Source of the DNA: Callorhinus ursinus
Taxonomy: Eukaryota; Chordata; Mammalia; Carnivora; Otariidae
Direction of reading: 5' to 3'
NCBI RefSeq assembly: GCF_003265705.1
Contig: NW_020312966.1
Coordinates: 25,056,896-25,120,895, forward strand
Length of the DNA stretch: 64,000 nucleotides
Under the pieces are notes generated by a model. That model was given only the letters and a program-made list of their open reading frames with translations, did no database searches and had not been told where the DNA came from. The translations under genes were made by a program, and so were the position numbers. Below, one piece after another: positions 24,894-37,227 of the stretch (position 1 is its first letter; every line of letters starts with the position of its first letter).

Positions 24894-25774
24894 AAAGCAG
24901 CCAAATTAGAGTCTAATGAATGGCTTACAGTATCAGACTTAACCCAGTCAACTTTGTGGACACTGGTGAGGGACTGGAACAAAAATCAAAGAAACATTGG
25001 TGAAGATTGTATCTAAAGTCTAGGTGAAATTAGAGATTTTTATGACAACTTTTAGCTCTCTGCGAATGAACTCTCCCTGTACCCTTACTAGAGAAGGGTG
25101 ATTATATTTGTTTTTGAGGAATACATTTCATTTGAAAGTAAAGGACACCCGTTATTACCTAGGCAGATATGTTTGCAGGAGACATTCAATGTGAGGATCA
25201 ACTGCAAATATATTCAACTCCAAAGGTGTGTGGACTTGAAAGCATTTGAAAGGGAAAGGGAGCATGGATATTCACTATGCCATAACCATAAGCACTAACT
25301 GGGATTCTATTTGAAGTGTCTTAATTAAGTCTTCTGGTTGCTACAACTTGACCCAACCAGAGCCAAGCGAGGTGACCCCACTGGCAGGAGTTCCGATGGC
25401 TAGGAGAACCAAGAACTCCAATGTCAGGAGCCCAGAGAACACCGCTCTATGCATCTCTCCTCTCTGCTCTGCTCTGTACTTGGCCCCATTCTGCTCTTTT
25501 TATTCACCAGACCTCTCGGTTTCTACTACAGAGTGTCTAAGAAGGCAGTTCCCTGGACATCAGGTCACCTCAGTTTCTTTAACTCAATTCCAGTTCTTGG
25601 AAGAAAATTTTTGATGGTTCATATTGGCCCAATGCCCTTTGGACCAGTCAACCATCCTTTAAGGTCGGACACTTCACCAAAAGTTTAGGCCACAGAGGAC
25701 ATAATATATTGACACACTGTCATGCAAACATTAAGCCAAAGATGAGGTTAGAGAAGACCGAGACATTAGGGACA
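24894..25774. other. Intergenic, no gene recognised
   Basis: Open frames at about 25348-25688 are short and match no family I know; no splice or promoter context supports them. Confidence 0.35.
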
Positions 25775-26062
25775 GAGGGCATTCTAGAGTTTTATTGTCC
25801 ATATGGTTGCCACAAGCCACATATAGCTAACTGAGCTCTTGAAACAGGTAGGCAGGAACTGAGATGCGCTGTATGCATAGAGTTTCCAAAGACATGATAT
25901 GAGAAACAAAAAAGAATGTGGAATATCTCATAAATATTTTTATATTGCTTTTATGTTGAATGAGAATCTTTTGGATATATTAGGTTAAATAAACTATGTT
26001 ATTAAAATTGATTTCACCTGTTTCTTTTTTCCTTATTTATGTGCTATAGACAGCACTGTTCT
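25775..26062. repeat. MER5-like hAT DNA transposon (decayed)
   Basis: Contains TGGTTGCCACAAGCCACATATAGC near the left end and CTATAGACAGCACTGTTCTAG at the right; the AT-rich middle resembles the copy at 23665. Confidence 0.5.
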
Positions 26063-26179
26063 AGAGGTTATTAATTCACACAGGCATAGATCCCTTCCAT
26101 AACTGGCTATCTTCTTCAGTGTGCACTTTATGGGATGCTGGTCCTCAAGGAATCTTAAATCTCACAGGTTGCCATTTCA

Positions 26180-26530
26180 ACAGTAAAAAGATGACAAAAT
26201 ATCTGGGAATAAAGGTAATAAGAAATATGAAGATATATTTGGAGAAAATTTGAAACATTCTCCACAGGTACAAAATATTTGAAAAAAAAGGGGGGGAAAC
26301 ATAAAATGTTCTTGAATAGGAAAATTCATCTCCCCAAATTAATTTGTAAATCTAACATCATCCCAAAGAAACTACTGATAGGGTATTGAGGGGTTTTTAT
26401 GCATAATGGAGGGGTGAAGAGGTGGGAGGAAGGAAGCATCTTAAATTACATTTGGAAAAACGAAATAAACAAAAAATAGAATAACCAGGAAATTCTGAGA
26501 AAGAAGAGCAACGAGAGGGAATGAGCTCTA
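26180..26530 (+). mobile_element. L1 ORF2 fragment
   Basis: ATCTGGGAATAAAGGTAATA, then ATTCATCTCCCCAAATTAATTTG, then TTACATTTGGAAAAACG, in ORF2 order. Heavily decayed. Confidence 0.6.
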
Positions 26531-27357
26531 TCAGCTATCAGTCATAACATCTCAGTTTATTAAACATTCAATTTTTATTTTAATACCTACTATAGGTCAT
26601 GTATTCTCAGCATTGAAAATAGTCCTGTGAACAATACTTAACAGTTGTGATCACACTTGAGGAATGGCCAAGAAAGACCAAAGGAACAAAGTAGAAAACA
26701 AAGAATTACTCCAACTATCCAAAGAATTTAGCCCATGATAAAGGTGGCATCTCAAAATGGGGGTGGGGTAAGGGGGTCAGAAATGGAAGGGTTGTATACA
26801 TTTATTAAACCTTACAACAAAATACAGAGGGCTCAATTGTTTTAAATGTGAAATTAACAGCACAAAAATAATGGGAAGTAACCATGGGAAAATTGTCTTC
26901 GTGAGTGCGCCCGCGCGCGAAGCGCTCTCAAAGAAGTGGAGGTCTTTCTACTCATGACAACGGACGTCAAAGTATCCCCACTCTGTCGGGAGGGGCGATG
27001 CGGGCAGGGATGAAACCCGTGGTCCCTACCAGGAATGGGGGAACGAATCTAGATGAATTAGCGACTAGATCCGTCATTGTTGGCAATGGACAAAGAACTG
27101 AGCTGCAGGTCCCAGAAGCCCGTTCCTGGAACTTGTCTCGAGAAAATCTGTGCTCACCAGAATAAAAACGGGACTAGGACTTTCTCTGTCCAGAAGAAAC
27201 GCCATGAATATAAAAGAGCCCACAGATAACACCGTGAATATACACAAAAGCCCTTCATTAGACACCACCCCACACATGCATACGCTTCCAACTGTTTACC
27301 CATATTTTGCTCCTCGCATCGAAACTGTTGGACTTGGGGCCGCACAGAAATCCTTTA
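26531..27357. other. Intergenic, mixed composition
   Basis: AT-rich to 26880, then modestly CpG-rich from 26900 (CCCGCGCGCGAAGCGC). A frame at 26905-27165 has no recognisable homology. Confidence 0.35.
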
Positions 27358-27369
27358 AAAAACGTCTCC

Positions 27370-27580
27370 GGGGCGCCTGGGTGGCTCAGTTGGTTGAGCG
27401 ACTGCCTTCGGCTCAGGTCATGATCCTGGAGTCCCGGGATCGAGTCCCACATCGGGCTCCCTGCTAGGCAGGGAGTCTGCTTCTCCCTCTGACCCTCTTC
27501 CCTCTCGTGCTCTCTCTCTCATTCTCTCTCTCTCAAAAAATAAAATCTTTAAAAAAATATAAAAATAAATAAAAAAAATA
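27370..27580 (+). mobile_element. SINEC with 14-bp target duplication
   Basis: Near-consensus head GGGCGCCTGGGTGGCTCAG; long A-rich tail with AAATAAAT variants. AAAAACGTCTCCGG at 27358-27371 and 27581-27594. Confidence 0.95.
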
Positions 27581-27594
27581 AAAAACGTCTCCGG

Positions 27595-28350
27595 TTTTGG
27601 GATGTTGACGTCTGCCTAAAACGAGGCTCGGGTACCCGCTGCCAGGACAAAATGGCCGACGAAAAGTTGTTTTTGATGCACTCAAATCCATCACACCTCT
27701 GTCCATGTCCAAAGATATACGAGGCGAGGGACGGAAGGGTGCGGGTCCAGTCGTGCGCCTTGGCAGGGTCGCGGCCGCCGCTGCGCGCTTTTCCAGACGC
27801 GATACTTGGTGGCCGCGACGCACGGGATTGCAGACGACATCGCGGGGCGCAGGCGCCTGCACCCCCTCCTCCCGGGTCGCGTGCTGCCCCCCCCGGGAAC
27901 CCCTACTTGACTTTCCAAGACATGGGAAGTGTCCGAAATACCAGATAACACGTTTTTCAGCGGGAAAAGCCCAAATCAACCCACCAGAAACAAAACATGG
28001 AACACACAAGAGGCCAAACGCCACCCAATAAAACACAGGAAAAAAATCACGGGCTGGAGGAGTGGGCCAACCCGCGAGCAGGGCGGGACTTTTGAATGAG
28101 TTTCCAACCCAATGGGGGTGTCCCTAAAGACACAAACAGGCTGGCTTTGATCTGTGGTTGTTTTCGATGTACCCAGCGCGGGGCGGGGCTGGCGGGCGAG
28201 TGCGCGCCTCGGGACAGCGCTTCCGCACCGCCGCCGGGGAGGCCACCCGGGGCACCGCAGGGCGGGGGACGCGCCCCACGGCGGCGCAGCGATCCCCTCC
28301 GCCCCTTTCCGGTTGGTGTAAGCCCTTAGTGGCCAACCACACCCTCGCAA
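27595..28350. other. CpG island 3' of H1-2, promoter-like, no gene found
   Basis: High CpG density. Contains an AAACACA (28031-28037, plus strand), a GC box GGGCGGGAC (28081), a CCAAT (28109-28113) and a second GC box GCGGGGCGGGGC near 28180. Those elements in that order resemble a linker-histone promoter, but no TATA box and no H1-like coding sequence follow on the plus strand. It may be a relic, an enhancer, or a promoter of noncoding RNA. Confidence 0.45.
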
Positions 28351-28407
28351 CCCTGGTTCTAGAGCTAAAGGTTAAAGGGGGAAAAGGCATAGGAGGAGGA
28401 AAGAATG

Positions 28408-28449
28408 CTCAGCTCTTTCTCGGAGATAGTGGTGGCTCTGAAAAGAGCC
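28408..28449 (-). terminator. H1-2: Histone 3' stem-loop and HDE of H1-2
   Basis: On the minus strand, GGCTCTTTTCAGAGCC (28434-28449), 32 bases after the stop, then CGAGAAAGAGCTGAG (28408-28422), an ideal U7 site with the AAAGAGCTG core. Confidence 0.96.
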
Positions 28450-28481
28450 TTTTTGGGTTTTAGAAGTAGACGTTCAACGAC

Positions 28482-29123
28482 CTACTTCTTTTTGGGAGCA
28501 GCCTTCTTGGGCTTGGCAACCTTGGGCTTGGCAGTCTTGGGCTTCACGGCCTTAGCTGCGCTCTTGGCGGCCTTCTTGGGCTTGGCAGCCTTCGCCTTCT
28601 TCGGACTCTTGGCCACTTTCTTGGCGACAGCCGCTGCCGCGGGCTTCTTGGCTTTCTTGGGGGTCTTCTTGGCGCTCTTCTTGGGGGTGCTCGCCCCCGC
28701 GGCCTTCTTGGGTTTCTTGGCTGCCCCGGCCGTCTTCTTGGGCTTGGCCGCGCCCGCCTTTTTGGCTTTGGGCTTGGCTTCCCCCGAAGCCGCCTTCCTG
28801 TTGAGCTTGAAGGAGCCCGAGGCGCCGGTGCCCTTGGTCTGCACCAGGGTGCCCTTGCTCACCAGGCTCTTGAGGCCCAGCTTGATGCGGCTGTTGTTCT
28901 TCTCCACGTCGTAGCCGGCGGCCGCGAGCGCCTTCTTGAGCGCGGCCAGGGACACGCCGCTGCGCTCCTTGGAGGCGGCGACGGCCTTGGTGATGAGCTC
29001 GGACACCGGGGGCCCTGACGCCTTGCGGCGCGCCCCTGCAGGCTTTTTAGCCGCCTTCTTCTTCACCGGGGTCTTCTCCACCGGGGGGGCGGTGGCGGGA
29101 GCGGCGGGAGCGGTCTCCGACAT
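28482..29123 (-). CDS. H1-2: Linker histone H1.2
   Basis: Linker histone; binds nucleosome entry/exit DNA and compacts chromatin. Intronless, 213 residues, the size of human H1.2. Starts [20 protein letters not shown]. The winged-helix globular domain runs from about residue 36 to 110 ([20 protein letters not shown]...). The C-terminal tail is Lys/Ala/Pro-rich with SPKK and TPKK motifs, the CDK sites. Ends [10 protein letters not shown]. The tail and position next to H3C3 favour H1-2 over other somatic subtypes. H1-box, CCAAT and TATA lie upstream and a stem-loop/HDE lies downstream, so it appears functional. Confidence 0.96.
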   Translation of the reverse strand: MSETAPAAPATAPPVEKTPVKKKAAKKPAGARRKASGPPVSELITKAVAASKERSGVSLAALKKALAAAGYDVEKNNSRIKLGLKSLVSKGTLVQTKGTGASGSFKLNRKAASGEAKPKAKKAGAAKPKKTAGAAKKPKKAAGASTPKKSAKKTPKKAKKPAAAAVAKKVAKSPKKAKAAKPKKAAKSAAKAVKPKTAKPKVAKPKKAAPKKK

Positions 29124-29187
29124 GCTGAAGCTCTAGGACTGGGTACAAGTGGCAGAGCGCCGTGGGTGCGCCGCGGCCGGGCCGCCG

Positions 29188-29280
29188 TATATATAGAGCG
29201 CAGGCGCGCGCTGATTGGTGCTCCGCTCGCCCGCCTCGCTGGCAGGCTCCGAGCCGCCGCGGTGCGCCCAAGTTGTGTTT
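29188..29280 (-). promoter_or_regulatory. H1-2: H1-2 promoter: H1 box, CCAAT, TATA
   Basis: On the minus strand in order: AAACACA H1 box (29274-29280), GC-rich stretch with GGCGGGCG, CCAAT in CACCAATCAG (29214-29218), TATATATA (29188-29195), then the ATG 65 bases on. This is the classic somatic H1 promoter. Confidence 0.92.
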
Positions 29281-29289
29281 GTTCGACTT

Positions 29290-31430
29290 CACAAAAGTGG
29301 GAAAATGTGAAAATGCCCCGCACCAAATCTCCCGGCTTTGGTCGGGAAAGGATCCGAGAAGCCTCAGGCTTCGTGCTCGCCGTTTATTTTTTCCTCAAGC
29401 CCAAAGACAACGCGTCCAGGCGCCCCCAACTCCCCCAACTCCGAGGGAAGTCCAGGATGGCCGGAGACCACTTTCTGTTTTTCTTCTAAATTACCTGTTC
29501 GCTCCTTTGCCCCTGAAAGTTCTTTTTCTCAGGGGTGGTTGGGCACATGCTTCCCTTCTCAGGGAGACAAAAACGAAATGGTTTCCACCTCAGTTTTCAC
29601 GATAATTCTGTTTCTTCGCAAAGCAAGTAACACAGGTCCTCTGTGAATTCTGCGCCCAGACCCACAGGAACCGTGGACTGGGACAAGGATTCCCGGGCCA
29701 GTCCAAAGCCGTTAGGGTCGGATGAAAGGGGGTCCAGAAGCCTTGGGGGGTGTCCTGGATCGTGGGGGGTTAGAGACTTAAATCTTAGATTTGAAGACAC
29801 TGAAATTCTTTATCAAATCCGGCTTTTCACAGATGGGGGCGGGGCCCTCTTCACTTCTCCAAAGGCGAGAAATTGGGCAGTTTTTAAAAAGGTCTCAGGT
29901 TCCCCTCTGGGTTGTGCAAGGCAGGGGTCTGACCCTCAAGAATAGGGAGAATGAGGGAAGAAGGGAGACCCCCTAAGCCTGCAAAAAAAAAAAAAATCCT
30001 CAATAGACTTGGCAGCTATAGGCATTGAGACGATCTGTTTTCAAAGAAAACAAGCATTTATTTATTTATTTTCATATGCTCCAGTAAAGGGATGAATTTC
30101 AGCACATGAAAATTCGAGGTTTCTTCCCGTAATACTATCTAACACATGTTATGCTGTAGAAGGACACTCTCTAACTGGGAATTCAAAGACCTGGATGGAA
30201 GTAAAGCAGCTGACTTTAATGGGATACACTTTTAACAGATGAACTATATATTTGAAGTTGAGCAAAGTAGATGGCAAAATTTTAAATAGAAATAGAGGAA
30301 AAGAACTGGAACATATAAATTATTACACCATTTTTTTGTTGTTGATAAGAACACCTCTTCCCGTACCCTCTAAAGCGGGTCTTACATATTCAGTTCTCAA
30401 GTTTGCTTTACTTCTTTAAGGTTTGGTACTTCATATTTCAGCCTTTGGTTGCCAGCAGTCACAATATTTTCTCAAGAGAAAAAGCTGAATAAACTTACTA
30501 CTCATATATTTAATATAATTGTATATTTATATTTAGGGACAAAGGAAGTATTACAACTTACCAGAAATTCCCATTCAATTATACAGTGACATGAAAATAT
30601 GTATTAAAGATACCCGCCTTAGATTGTGATCAAGTTGTACAAATTAAGTTCAGTGATGAATAAAAAATGAGGCATCTTTTAGACTAAGGATGACTCCGTG
30701 GTTTTATTGAACAACATTTGTTCAACATTTGGAAATTGTGTCTAGTACTGATCATGTCCTCTGGGAATTAACAGCCTAATAAGATTAGTGATGGATGAAT
30801 GAGCAGCCGTAGAAAACTACTTTAGACCTGCCATACCTCACTGTGACTTTGGGTATAGGAATTGTAAGAAGATATTGAAAGTGTTTGAACAACTAAAGGA
30901 CTTTTATCATACTAATGTACTTTGGTAACAGAATAACAAAACAAAATAAGAACATGGCACTTCGCTCTGATTCTCTGTACAATGAGACCCCCCGGCCCGC
31001 CCCCCCCCACCACAGGCATCTGAAATTCAGTTAAGTATGCTTTACCACCAGGAAAATAACAGTGGAAAATCTTGATTACCAGGTCACTGGACTTCCCTTC
31101 ACTATAAACTGGTGTCCTGATTTATAAAACAGCAACATGTAAGTTTGATTACTGTGATTCAGTTCTCTAATATGATCACTCAGGTTGAATCAATCAAAAC
31201 ACATCTCCCCACGTGCAAATCTGTTGTGCAGATCTCAAATCATTAGGACACCTGCCGCTCAGTCTTGCTCCCAACCTCCTGGCCGCATGGTATAGGCCAG
31301 AAGGCAGAGAAACAAATAACCCGTCTCCAGATCCCTGAAACTTGTGTTGAGAAAAGGTATCCAAAACTTAAAAAACAAGGGGAAACTATTTCTTCGTGTC
31401 CTTCCAAGCTGTATTAGAAAATAGTATTTG
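29290..31430. other. Intergenic, no gene recognised
   Basis: GC-rich to about 29950, then AT-rich. A13 run near 29980 and a C-run near 31000. Short frames in 29160-29980 have no recognised homology. Confidence 0.35.
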
Positions 31431-31439
31431 GGTCATTTG

Positions 31440-31765
31440 ATGCTCTAAGGCAATGCTCTACAATAAAATAGAATGTGAGTCACATGTGTAATTCTAAGTT
31501 TTCTAGTAGTCCCATTGACAAAAGTAAAAAGAAACAAGTGAATTTAATTTTAATAATATATTCTACTTCAATCTATCCAAACTATGACAATTTCAACATG
31601 TAATCAAAATTTTAAAAAAATAAGATAGTTATATTCCTTTTTCTTTTTCCCAAATGGCAAGTCTGCCAAATCGAGTGTATTTTACATTCGTAGAACATTC
31701 CCTTTCAGACTAGCCACCTTACAGGTGCTCACTGGCCACAGGTGACTACTACTTACCATTCTAGA
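31440..31765. repeat. MER5-like hAT DNA transposon
   Basis: Starts CAATGCTCTACAATAAAATAG and ends CTCACTGGCCACAGGTGACTAC..CATTCTAGATGGCCCAG, matching inverted MER5A ends. Confidence 0.55.
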
Positions 31766-33127
31766 TGGCCCAGCTTTCGAGAAGTTAACTGACTTCATAT
31801 TTACTCTTTGATTAGGTCCACAGTATGTGAAATTAGACATTCATTTGTAGAAGATTGATACTCTAATAAGGGTTTTGTCCAGTCAAGAGGCAAATGAACT
31901 CTTTCCAGCAGAAAAGATAACCCTAAAAGTAATGATTGCATTGCCTCATAGAACATTAACCAGTTTTGTATCTGAAAAACTACCACTCATTCAGCCTTTC
32001 AGCATTTTTTCTTTTCCAGACTGAATAGGTATTTCATCCTCCTGTATCCTGCCTTGACCTAACTTTGTCATCTTGCTTGCAACCTCTTTAATGACTTACA
32101 TCGTTCTTTGCCCCATGCTTGAGCCTGCTGTAAACAGTACTTGCAGGAGACGCATGTTTTTAACTTCTTGAAGATTATACTTTGACACCTGGTTAGTTGG
32201 TTTGTTCTAAGTGCTCCAAATCAGAATCTTTAGAAACCATTCTAAAAATCAGAAGACACAAAACTCTTTGGCTGTCGACTTTAAAGTAACTTTAGATCTG
32301 GTAGGTGTGTCATGGAGTCTCAGGCTTTGAAATAAGATTGAACAAGCCTGTGAACAACAGAAAGCCTATTAAAATTAGTTCCAAGGAAAAATTCAGGTCA
32401 AGGGTGTGGTCTTCCCACTCAAAATTGGTGGCCTTAAGGTAGCCAACAATAAGCTGAGGACACAAATATTGCAATGCAATAAACTGTGTATTTTTGTATT
32501 TATACACATTCTGAATATTATGGATTGGCTAATTGTCTTTCATCTTCCTCAGGTCTGGAAAGCTGGTGAACAAAATTAAATATGCAGAGCTGAATGTCAT
32601 GTCCAAAAGGCTATAATGGCCACTGGACAGAGCGTGTGGGGGAGAGAGACTTGAACAGCAAGAAATACACAAGGACAGTGAGAGGAGCTGCTGGAGCAGG
32701 TGTAGGGATCCTCCTTTTACCATGCCAGAATAGGGTTCTGTCTGCTTCTGAAGGTAGCTAACCTGATATTCGTGAACCCTGTTACAGGCCCCCACTGGGA
32801 GCGATTAAAACCTGCTTCTTCCTGACTCACCAATGGATGAGGCTAATAATTGCAGCCGCTGCACAGGGCTGCCTGCTCAAGTGTAAATGGCCAACACTTT
32901 GGTCCACTGTGAGGTTGATGATATAGGGCAGCCTGAGAAAAAAATATTCAGGAAAGAGCTTCCGGAGATTTGCAGCCTAAAGAAGATTGTAAGTCTGATC
33001 AGAAAGACCCAAACCACAGAGAGGACAGAAGAATAAAAAAATTAAAATGTTCGTGTGCTGGTTAACACCTTTGCCTTCAAGTCCTTACCAACTCAGTTGG
33101 GAAAATAAGACATCAGAGTTCAGCCTA
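31766..33127. other. Intergenic, no feature recognised
   Basis: No gene or identifiable repeat. Confidence 0.35.
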
Positions 33128-33480
33128 GAGCAGTGGATCTCAAACTTCTAGATTTCAGGACCCCTTTACACTCCTAAAAGTCAGTAAGGCCCCCCAAATT
33201 TCATTAATGATGGTTACACTTATAGGCATATTAACTACATTAAAAAATTAAAACTGAGTGTTAAATTAATCTAATAATGTGTATCTATATTTACTTGGTA
33301 GTATTCATGAAGTACAAAAGTAATTATGTTTATAATTATATACATATAACATATATCACATATTCATTTGTATTACGTTTTACAGATTTCTATGTATAAC
33401 GTATGGTATAGAATATCATATATAACATTATAGTACATTATATTTTATGTATTATATTGCATATATAAATGATGGACGGT
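33128..33480. repeat. Probable decayed interspersed repeat, AT-rich
   Basis: The opening CAGTGGATCTCAAACTTC..ACCCCTTTACACTC resembles a mammalian hAT-type element start; the rest is a low-complexity TATA/CATA-rich tract to 33470. Family not assigned. Confidence 0.4.
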
Positions 33481-34025
33481 CAACTCAAAAAACTTCCGCA
33501 TTCCCTAGCCAGCTGGAAATCCTGGGAGCCCCAGGCTAACCCGAAACTTGTCAGGCTGCCTGAAGGTAGAAAAAACAGCTGAGCTCATGGTGCAAGAGAG
33601 TAGAAAGATGGCAGTTTTGGAGCAAGCACATTGTTTACGATCCCAATTTCTCCACCCAGCAGCGGGGTGGCCCTGCTAAGTTCTCAGACTTTCCACTTCC
33701 ATTTCCTCCTCTGGCACAGGGGAATAGCACCTCCCCCCAGGAATACAGTGAGAATTAAATTAGATCACATGCACACAGTTGCTGAGATAGGGCTGAACAC
33801 ACAGTTGCCTCTTATTTGAGGTTTCCTTCCATGAGATCCACCCACCATGGGACTCTGCTGTTTCAAAGTGACCCTGAGAAAGTTGGTGCTCTCTTTAATT
33901 TGGAGGAGGGTGAGAATAGACCCGCCAACAAGCTTGTTCCTCTTTCAATTAGGTGTGTTGCTCCTGGAAGCCTCTGAAAGGTAACATGCCTAGGTGTTAA
34001 CTCAAGGAAAACTTTGAGAAGAGAT
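33481..34025. other. Intergenic, no feature recognised
   Basis: No gene or identifiable repeat. Confidence 0.35.
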
Positions 34026-34225
34026 CCTTTTTTTTTTTTTTAAGATTTTATTTATTTATTTAATTGACAGAGAGACAGCGAGAGAGGGAACACAAACAGG
34101 GGGAGTGGGAGAGGGAGAAGCAGGCTTCCCTCGGAGCAGGGACCCCAATGCAGGCTCGATCCCAGGACCCTGGAGCCATGACCTGAGCCGAAGGCAGTCG
34201 CTTAACCAACTGAGCCACCCAGGCG
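34026..34225 (-). mobile_element. SINEC
   Basis: Inverted SINE; poly-T tail at 34026-34042, GAGA body and head GAGCCACCCAGGCG, where the last few head bases are missing. Confidence 0.93.
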
Positions 34226-34226
34226 G

Positions 34227-34310
34227 GAGATGTGTGTAGGTGTGTGAGCGCTCATGAGCATGTATGTGCATGCGTTTAATTGTGTGTGTGTGCGCGCGTG
34301 CGTTGGGGAG
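34227..34310. repeat. (TG)n-rich microsatellite
   Basis: Interrupted TG/CG/TA alternation with the longest pure run near 34281-34292 followed by GCGCGCG; a Z-DNA-prone composition. Confidence 0.8.
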
Positions 34311-34774
34311 TAGTAGGTGAGCATATAACCCAGGACCATCACTGTCACTCAGAATCTACCCCCACATTGCTGTTCTTGGAGCTCACTCCTAAAACTCCCT
34401 GGGAAGAGAAGATGATGACACGCACATAGTCACCAGGTCCCCACCTTCTGCATCTCAGGTGTGTGCATACTTTCAATGGCAGGCAGGTATGGCTGTCAGG
34501 GAGAGCTGCGTGTTGCCGATGCCTAAGAGGGACCAAGGAACTCCATCACCGTGCCTTTTTTACTACTAAACTCACCTAAACCTGCTTAAGTTCAAAAGAA
34601 ATCCTTGTTAGGACCAAATTCTTATTACGTTAGTCTACCTATGGATTTGTAGCTATACTTCAGTTAATACATAGATTTCTTATACTTTTCATGGTTAATG
34701 GTAGTGACATTTATATTGCCTCTTAATTTTATAAAATAATCCAAGAAAAATACAGAGGTGGCATAGTATATTTA
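34311..34774. other. Intergenic, no feature recognised
   Basis: No gene or clear repeat. Confidence 0.35.
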
Positions 34775-34978
34775 TCAAAATGACTGCCTCAGAGGCTGGA
34801 ATGCCTGGGTTCAAGTTCAACTTTACCGTTGGACAAGTTATTTAATTTCTCTATGTTTCAGTCTTCTCATTATAAATGTCAGTAATACTACCTGATTCAT
34901 AGGCTGTTATGTGCATTAATGAGTTAATATTTATGTAGCTCTTAGAATAGTACCTGCCATATTATAAGTACAAAATTT
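34775..34978 (+). repeat. MIR SINE
   Basis: CCTGGGTTCAAGTTCAA, then GACAAGTTATTTAATTTCTC, then GTTAATATTTATGTAGCTCTTAG and AATAGTACCTGCC: MIR order. Confidence 0.75.
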
Positions 34979-35074
34979 TATATATACATATTAAATAAAA
35001 GCACACATATATCACTATAACCACAACACAGCACAATCCTGCAACTCTTGGTTTAATAGTGTCCATAGTACTAA

Positions 35075-35240
35075 TAAAGATAACGAGTAACTGCACACTG
35101 TATGGACCAGGCATTATATGCACTATTTTCGTTCCATCTTCACCACCATCCTATACATCCTTTACATTCAATATCATTTCATCAGTAAGAAAACGGAGAT
35201 TGAGAATTCAGATTCCTCCTGGGACAGCCGTGAAGACAGT
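35075..35240 (-). repeat. MIR SINE (diverged)
   Basis: GACCAGGCATTATATGCACTA, then TATCATTTCATCAGTAAGAAAACGG, in inverted MIR order. Confidence 0.5.
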
Positions 35241-35425
35241 ACAATCCATGTCCCCAACACCCGTGCACACACAAATACCCATTGAACTACAGTCGAAGAT
35301 AAGACTTGTTTTTTAATCTATAAAGTGCATAAATTAAAATACACCCCAACTATTACTTACTATCTGTTTAGTGAGTTTTGGGTAGAAGGCCTTTCACAGT
35401 CAAGTACGTCCTTTTTAGAACTCAC

Positions 35426-35500
35426 ACCTTCCTGGCAGAAGCAATTTACAATGCATCGTGCTGTTTGTCCTGATTGACGCTAGGTGGCGCTCCGAACCAA
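35426..35500 (+). promoter_or_regulatory. CTCF-like motif unit 1
   Basis: The core ACGCTAGGTGGCGCTCC (35477-35493) fits the CTCF consensus on the plus strand. It is preceded by AATTTAC and GTGCTGTTTG, also seen before unit 2. Confidence 0.5.
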
Positions 35501-36513
35501 CCAACTCTTACTTCAGGAGCACTTTCTCCAGGCCTTTAGGTAATTATTTAACCTCTCATTACACACTTAACAGTTTTCTGTCCCTTTTGGTGAACAGAAA
35601 TTACTATCCCCATTTGACAGATGGTGATCCAGGGGCCCCTGGGGAGCCCTAAGACTACAGGATGTCCAGAGGCAGGAAAGAACATGAGAGGAACAAATTG
35701 AGTGACTTGGACTCTTGTCTAAGTGGTGTAGAGAAATCAGGCCGGATAATTCTTTCATTCCACGGAGAACTCATCAGCACCCTCGAGAAGCCCAGCACTG
35801 TGCTGGGTTCGGGGAATAAGAAAGTAAGGAGGACAGCCTCTCGGTGGAGGCTGACGGTGGAAAGGGTGGGAGGAGGCGGAACTAGGAAAAAGGAGGTCCC
35901 GGTGGTTGTTCAGAAGACGTCAGAGGGGGCCTGAAAGAGGGGAACAGTCGGTTTTCCCCGGGGGAGGAGGTTAGGCCTCGAATCTTATCAGGGCAACTTT
36001 GAAAGTACTCAATTCCTTCTTTTCATTCTCAGAGTGCAATGACCACAGAGAGGAGGGGGTTTAGAGGTAAATACCAGAACTGGCTCTTCTTGTGCTTAGT
36101 AGGGAACAGAATTCTGAGATTCCTGGTTAAGTGTATCAGTACTGACCATGACGATAGTCCTAATAAGAGTAACCATAAATGTATTAAGCAGTGTGTATTG
36201 AAAGGGTTAGTGACTTCGCGATGCGTGGAAGATCAACCCAGCACCTTGACTGTAACACACACTCCTCAAACAAAGCCCCCAAAGGACATTGCACTGAAGT
36301 GCGGGTTTATCCAAGTCCGACAGAAGAGGCCCTTGAGATGCAGAACATTAACTAATTGATTTTAAAACACCCGATTGCTAACTGGTAACTTTAAAGAGTT
36401 TTAGATAAAGAATTGACTATAAAGGTTATGTTTTTAACCTTTGAAGTGCCCAGGCGCAGTCGAATTGTTGAAGGATAACGGTGTAATACACAGATTGGCT
36501 TTGGCCTCAACCC

Positions 36514-36590
36514 TTTCCTGCCCCAAGGAATTTACGCCGCAGGCTGCTGTTTGCGCGACTGGACACTAGATGGCGCTCCAGATTAAAACG
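36514..36590 (+). promoter_or_regulatory. CTCF-like motif unit 2 (best match)
   Basis: The core ACACTAGATGGCGCTCC (36563-36579) is a strong plus-strand CTCF match. It is preceded by TTTCCTG, AATTTACGCCGCAGG and CTGCTGTTTG at the same relative positions as in units 1 and 3. Confidence 0.6.
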
Positions 36591-36970
36591 GCCCGCAGCT
36601 GCCTGGCACCGTCATCAATCATTAACCTTGGGTTGACATTGTACTACCCAGATTTCAAACCTCATTCATACAGTCTGTTGTGACAGTATTGAGAATCAGT
36701 GAGGCTGGAGTCAGGGCCCAGAACAGTCGAGCCGGGAGGCCAGCTGAGGACTTTTGGGGTCAGTACTCCTGATAAAGAGGTACATTGTCTTGGACAAGAA
36801 ACCCGCGAGGCTTGATCCACTCACTCCCCCAAACAGTTACTAAGGAGGAGAAATACGGATGAGTATGCTCGCACTGCCTGCAGTTTAGAATAAAGAGGAA
36901 AACACATGGGAAGAGAATGGACAGGAGCGCAGAGCCGACGCCCAGGGAGGAACGGGTCTGGAAACAATCT

Positions 36971-37022
36971 CGGAGAAGCCGCTGTGTGGGTTAAATCGGA
37001 GAAGCCGCTGTGTGGGTTAAAT
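36971..37022 (+). repeat. Perfect 26-bp tandem duplication
   Basis: The unit starting CGGAGAAGCCGCTGTGTGGG and ending TTAAAT occurs at 36971-36996 and again at 36997-37022 without a mismatch. Confidence 0.95.
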
Positions 37023-37227
37023 GTGGGTAATCAACGGAGAAGTCACCTGTGTCTTAAATGTGAGCAGCAAATTAAGCATAAGAACCCCAGAGACCTGGAG
37101 AGACTGCATATGCTTTATCTTTCTAAAATTATTATTATTTTAATAGTGAGAAAACCACAGTATAGGCAATCGGTAGGAGGGTACTGACCTGTTTGTCACC
37201 TGGTAGAAAGTGACATCCTCAGGTCAG

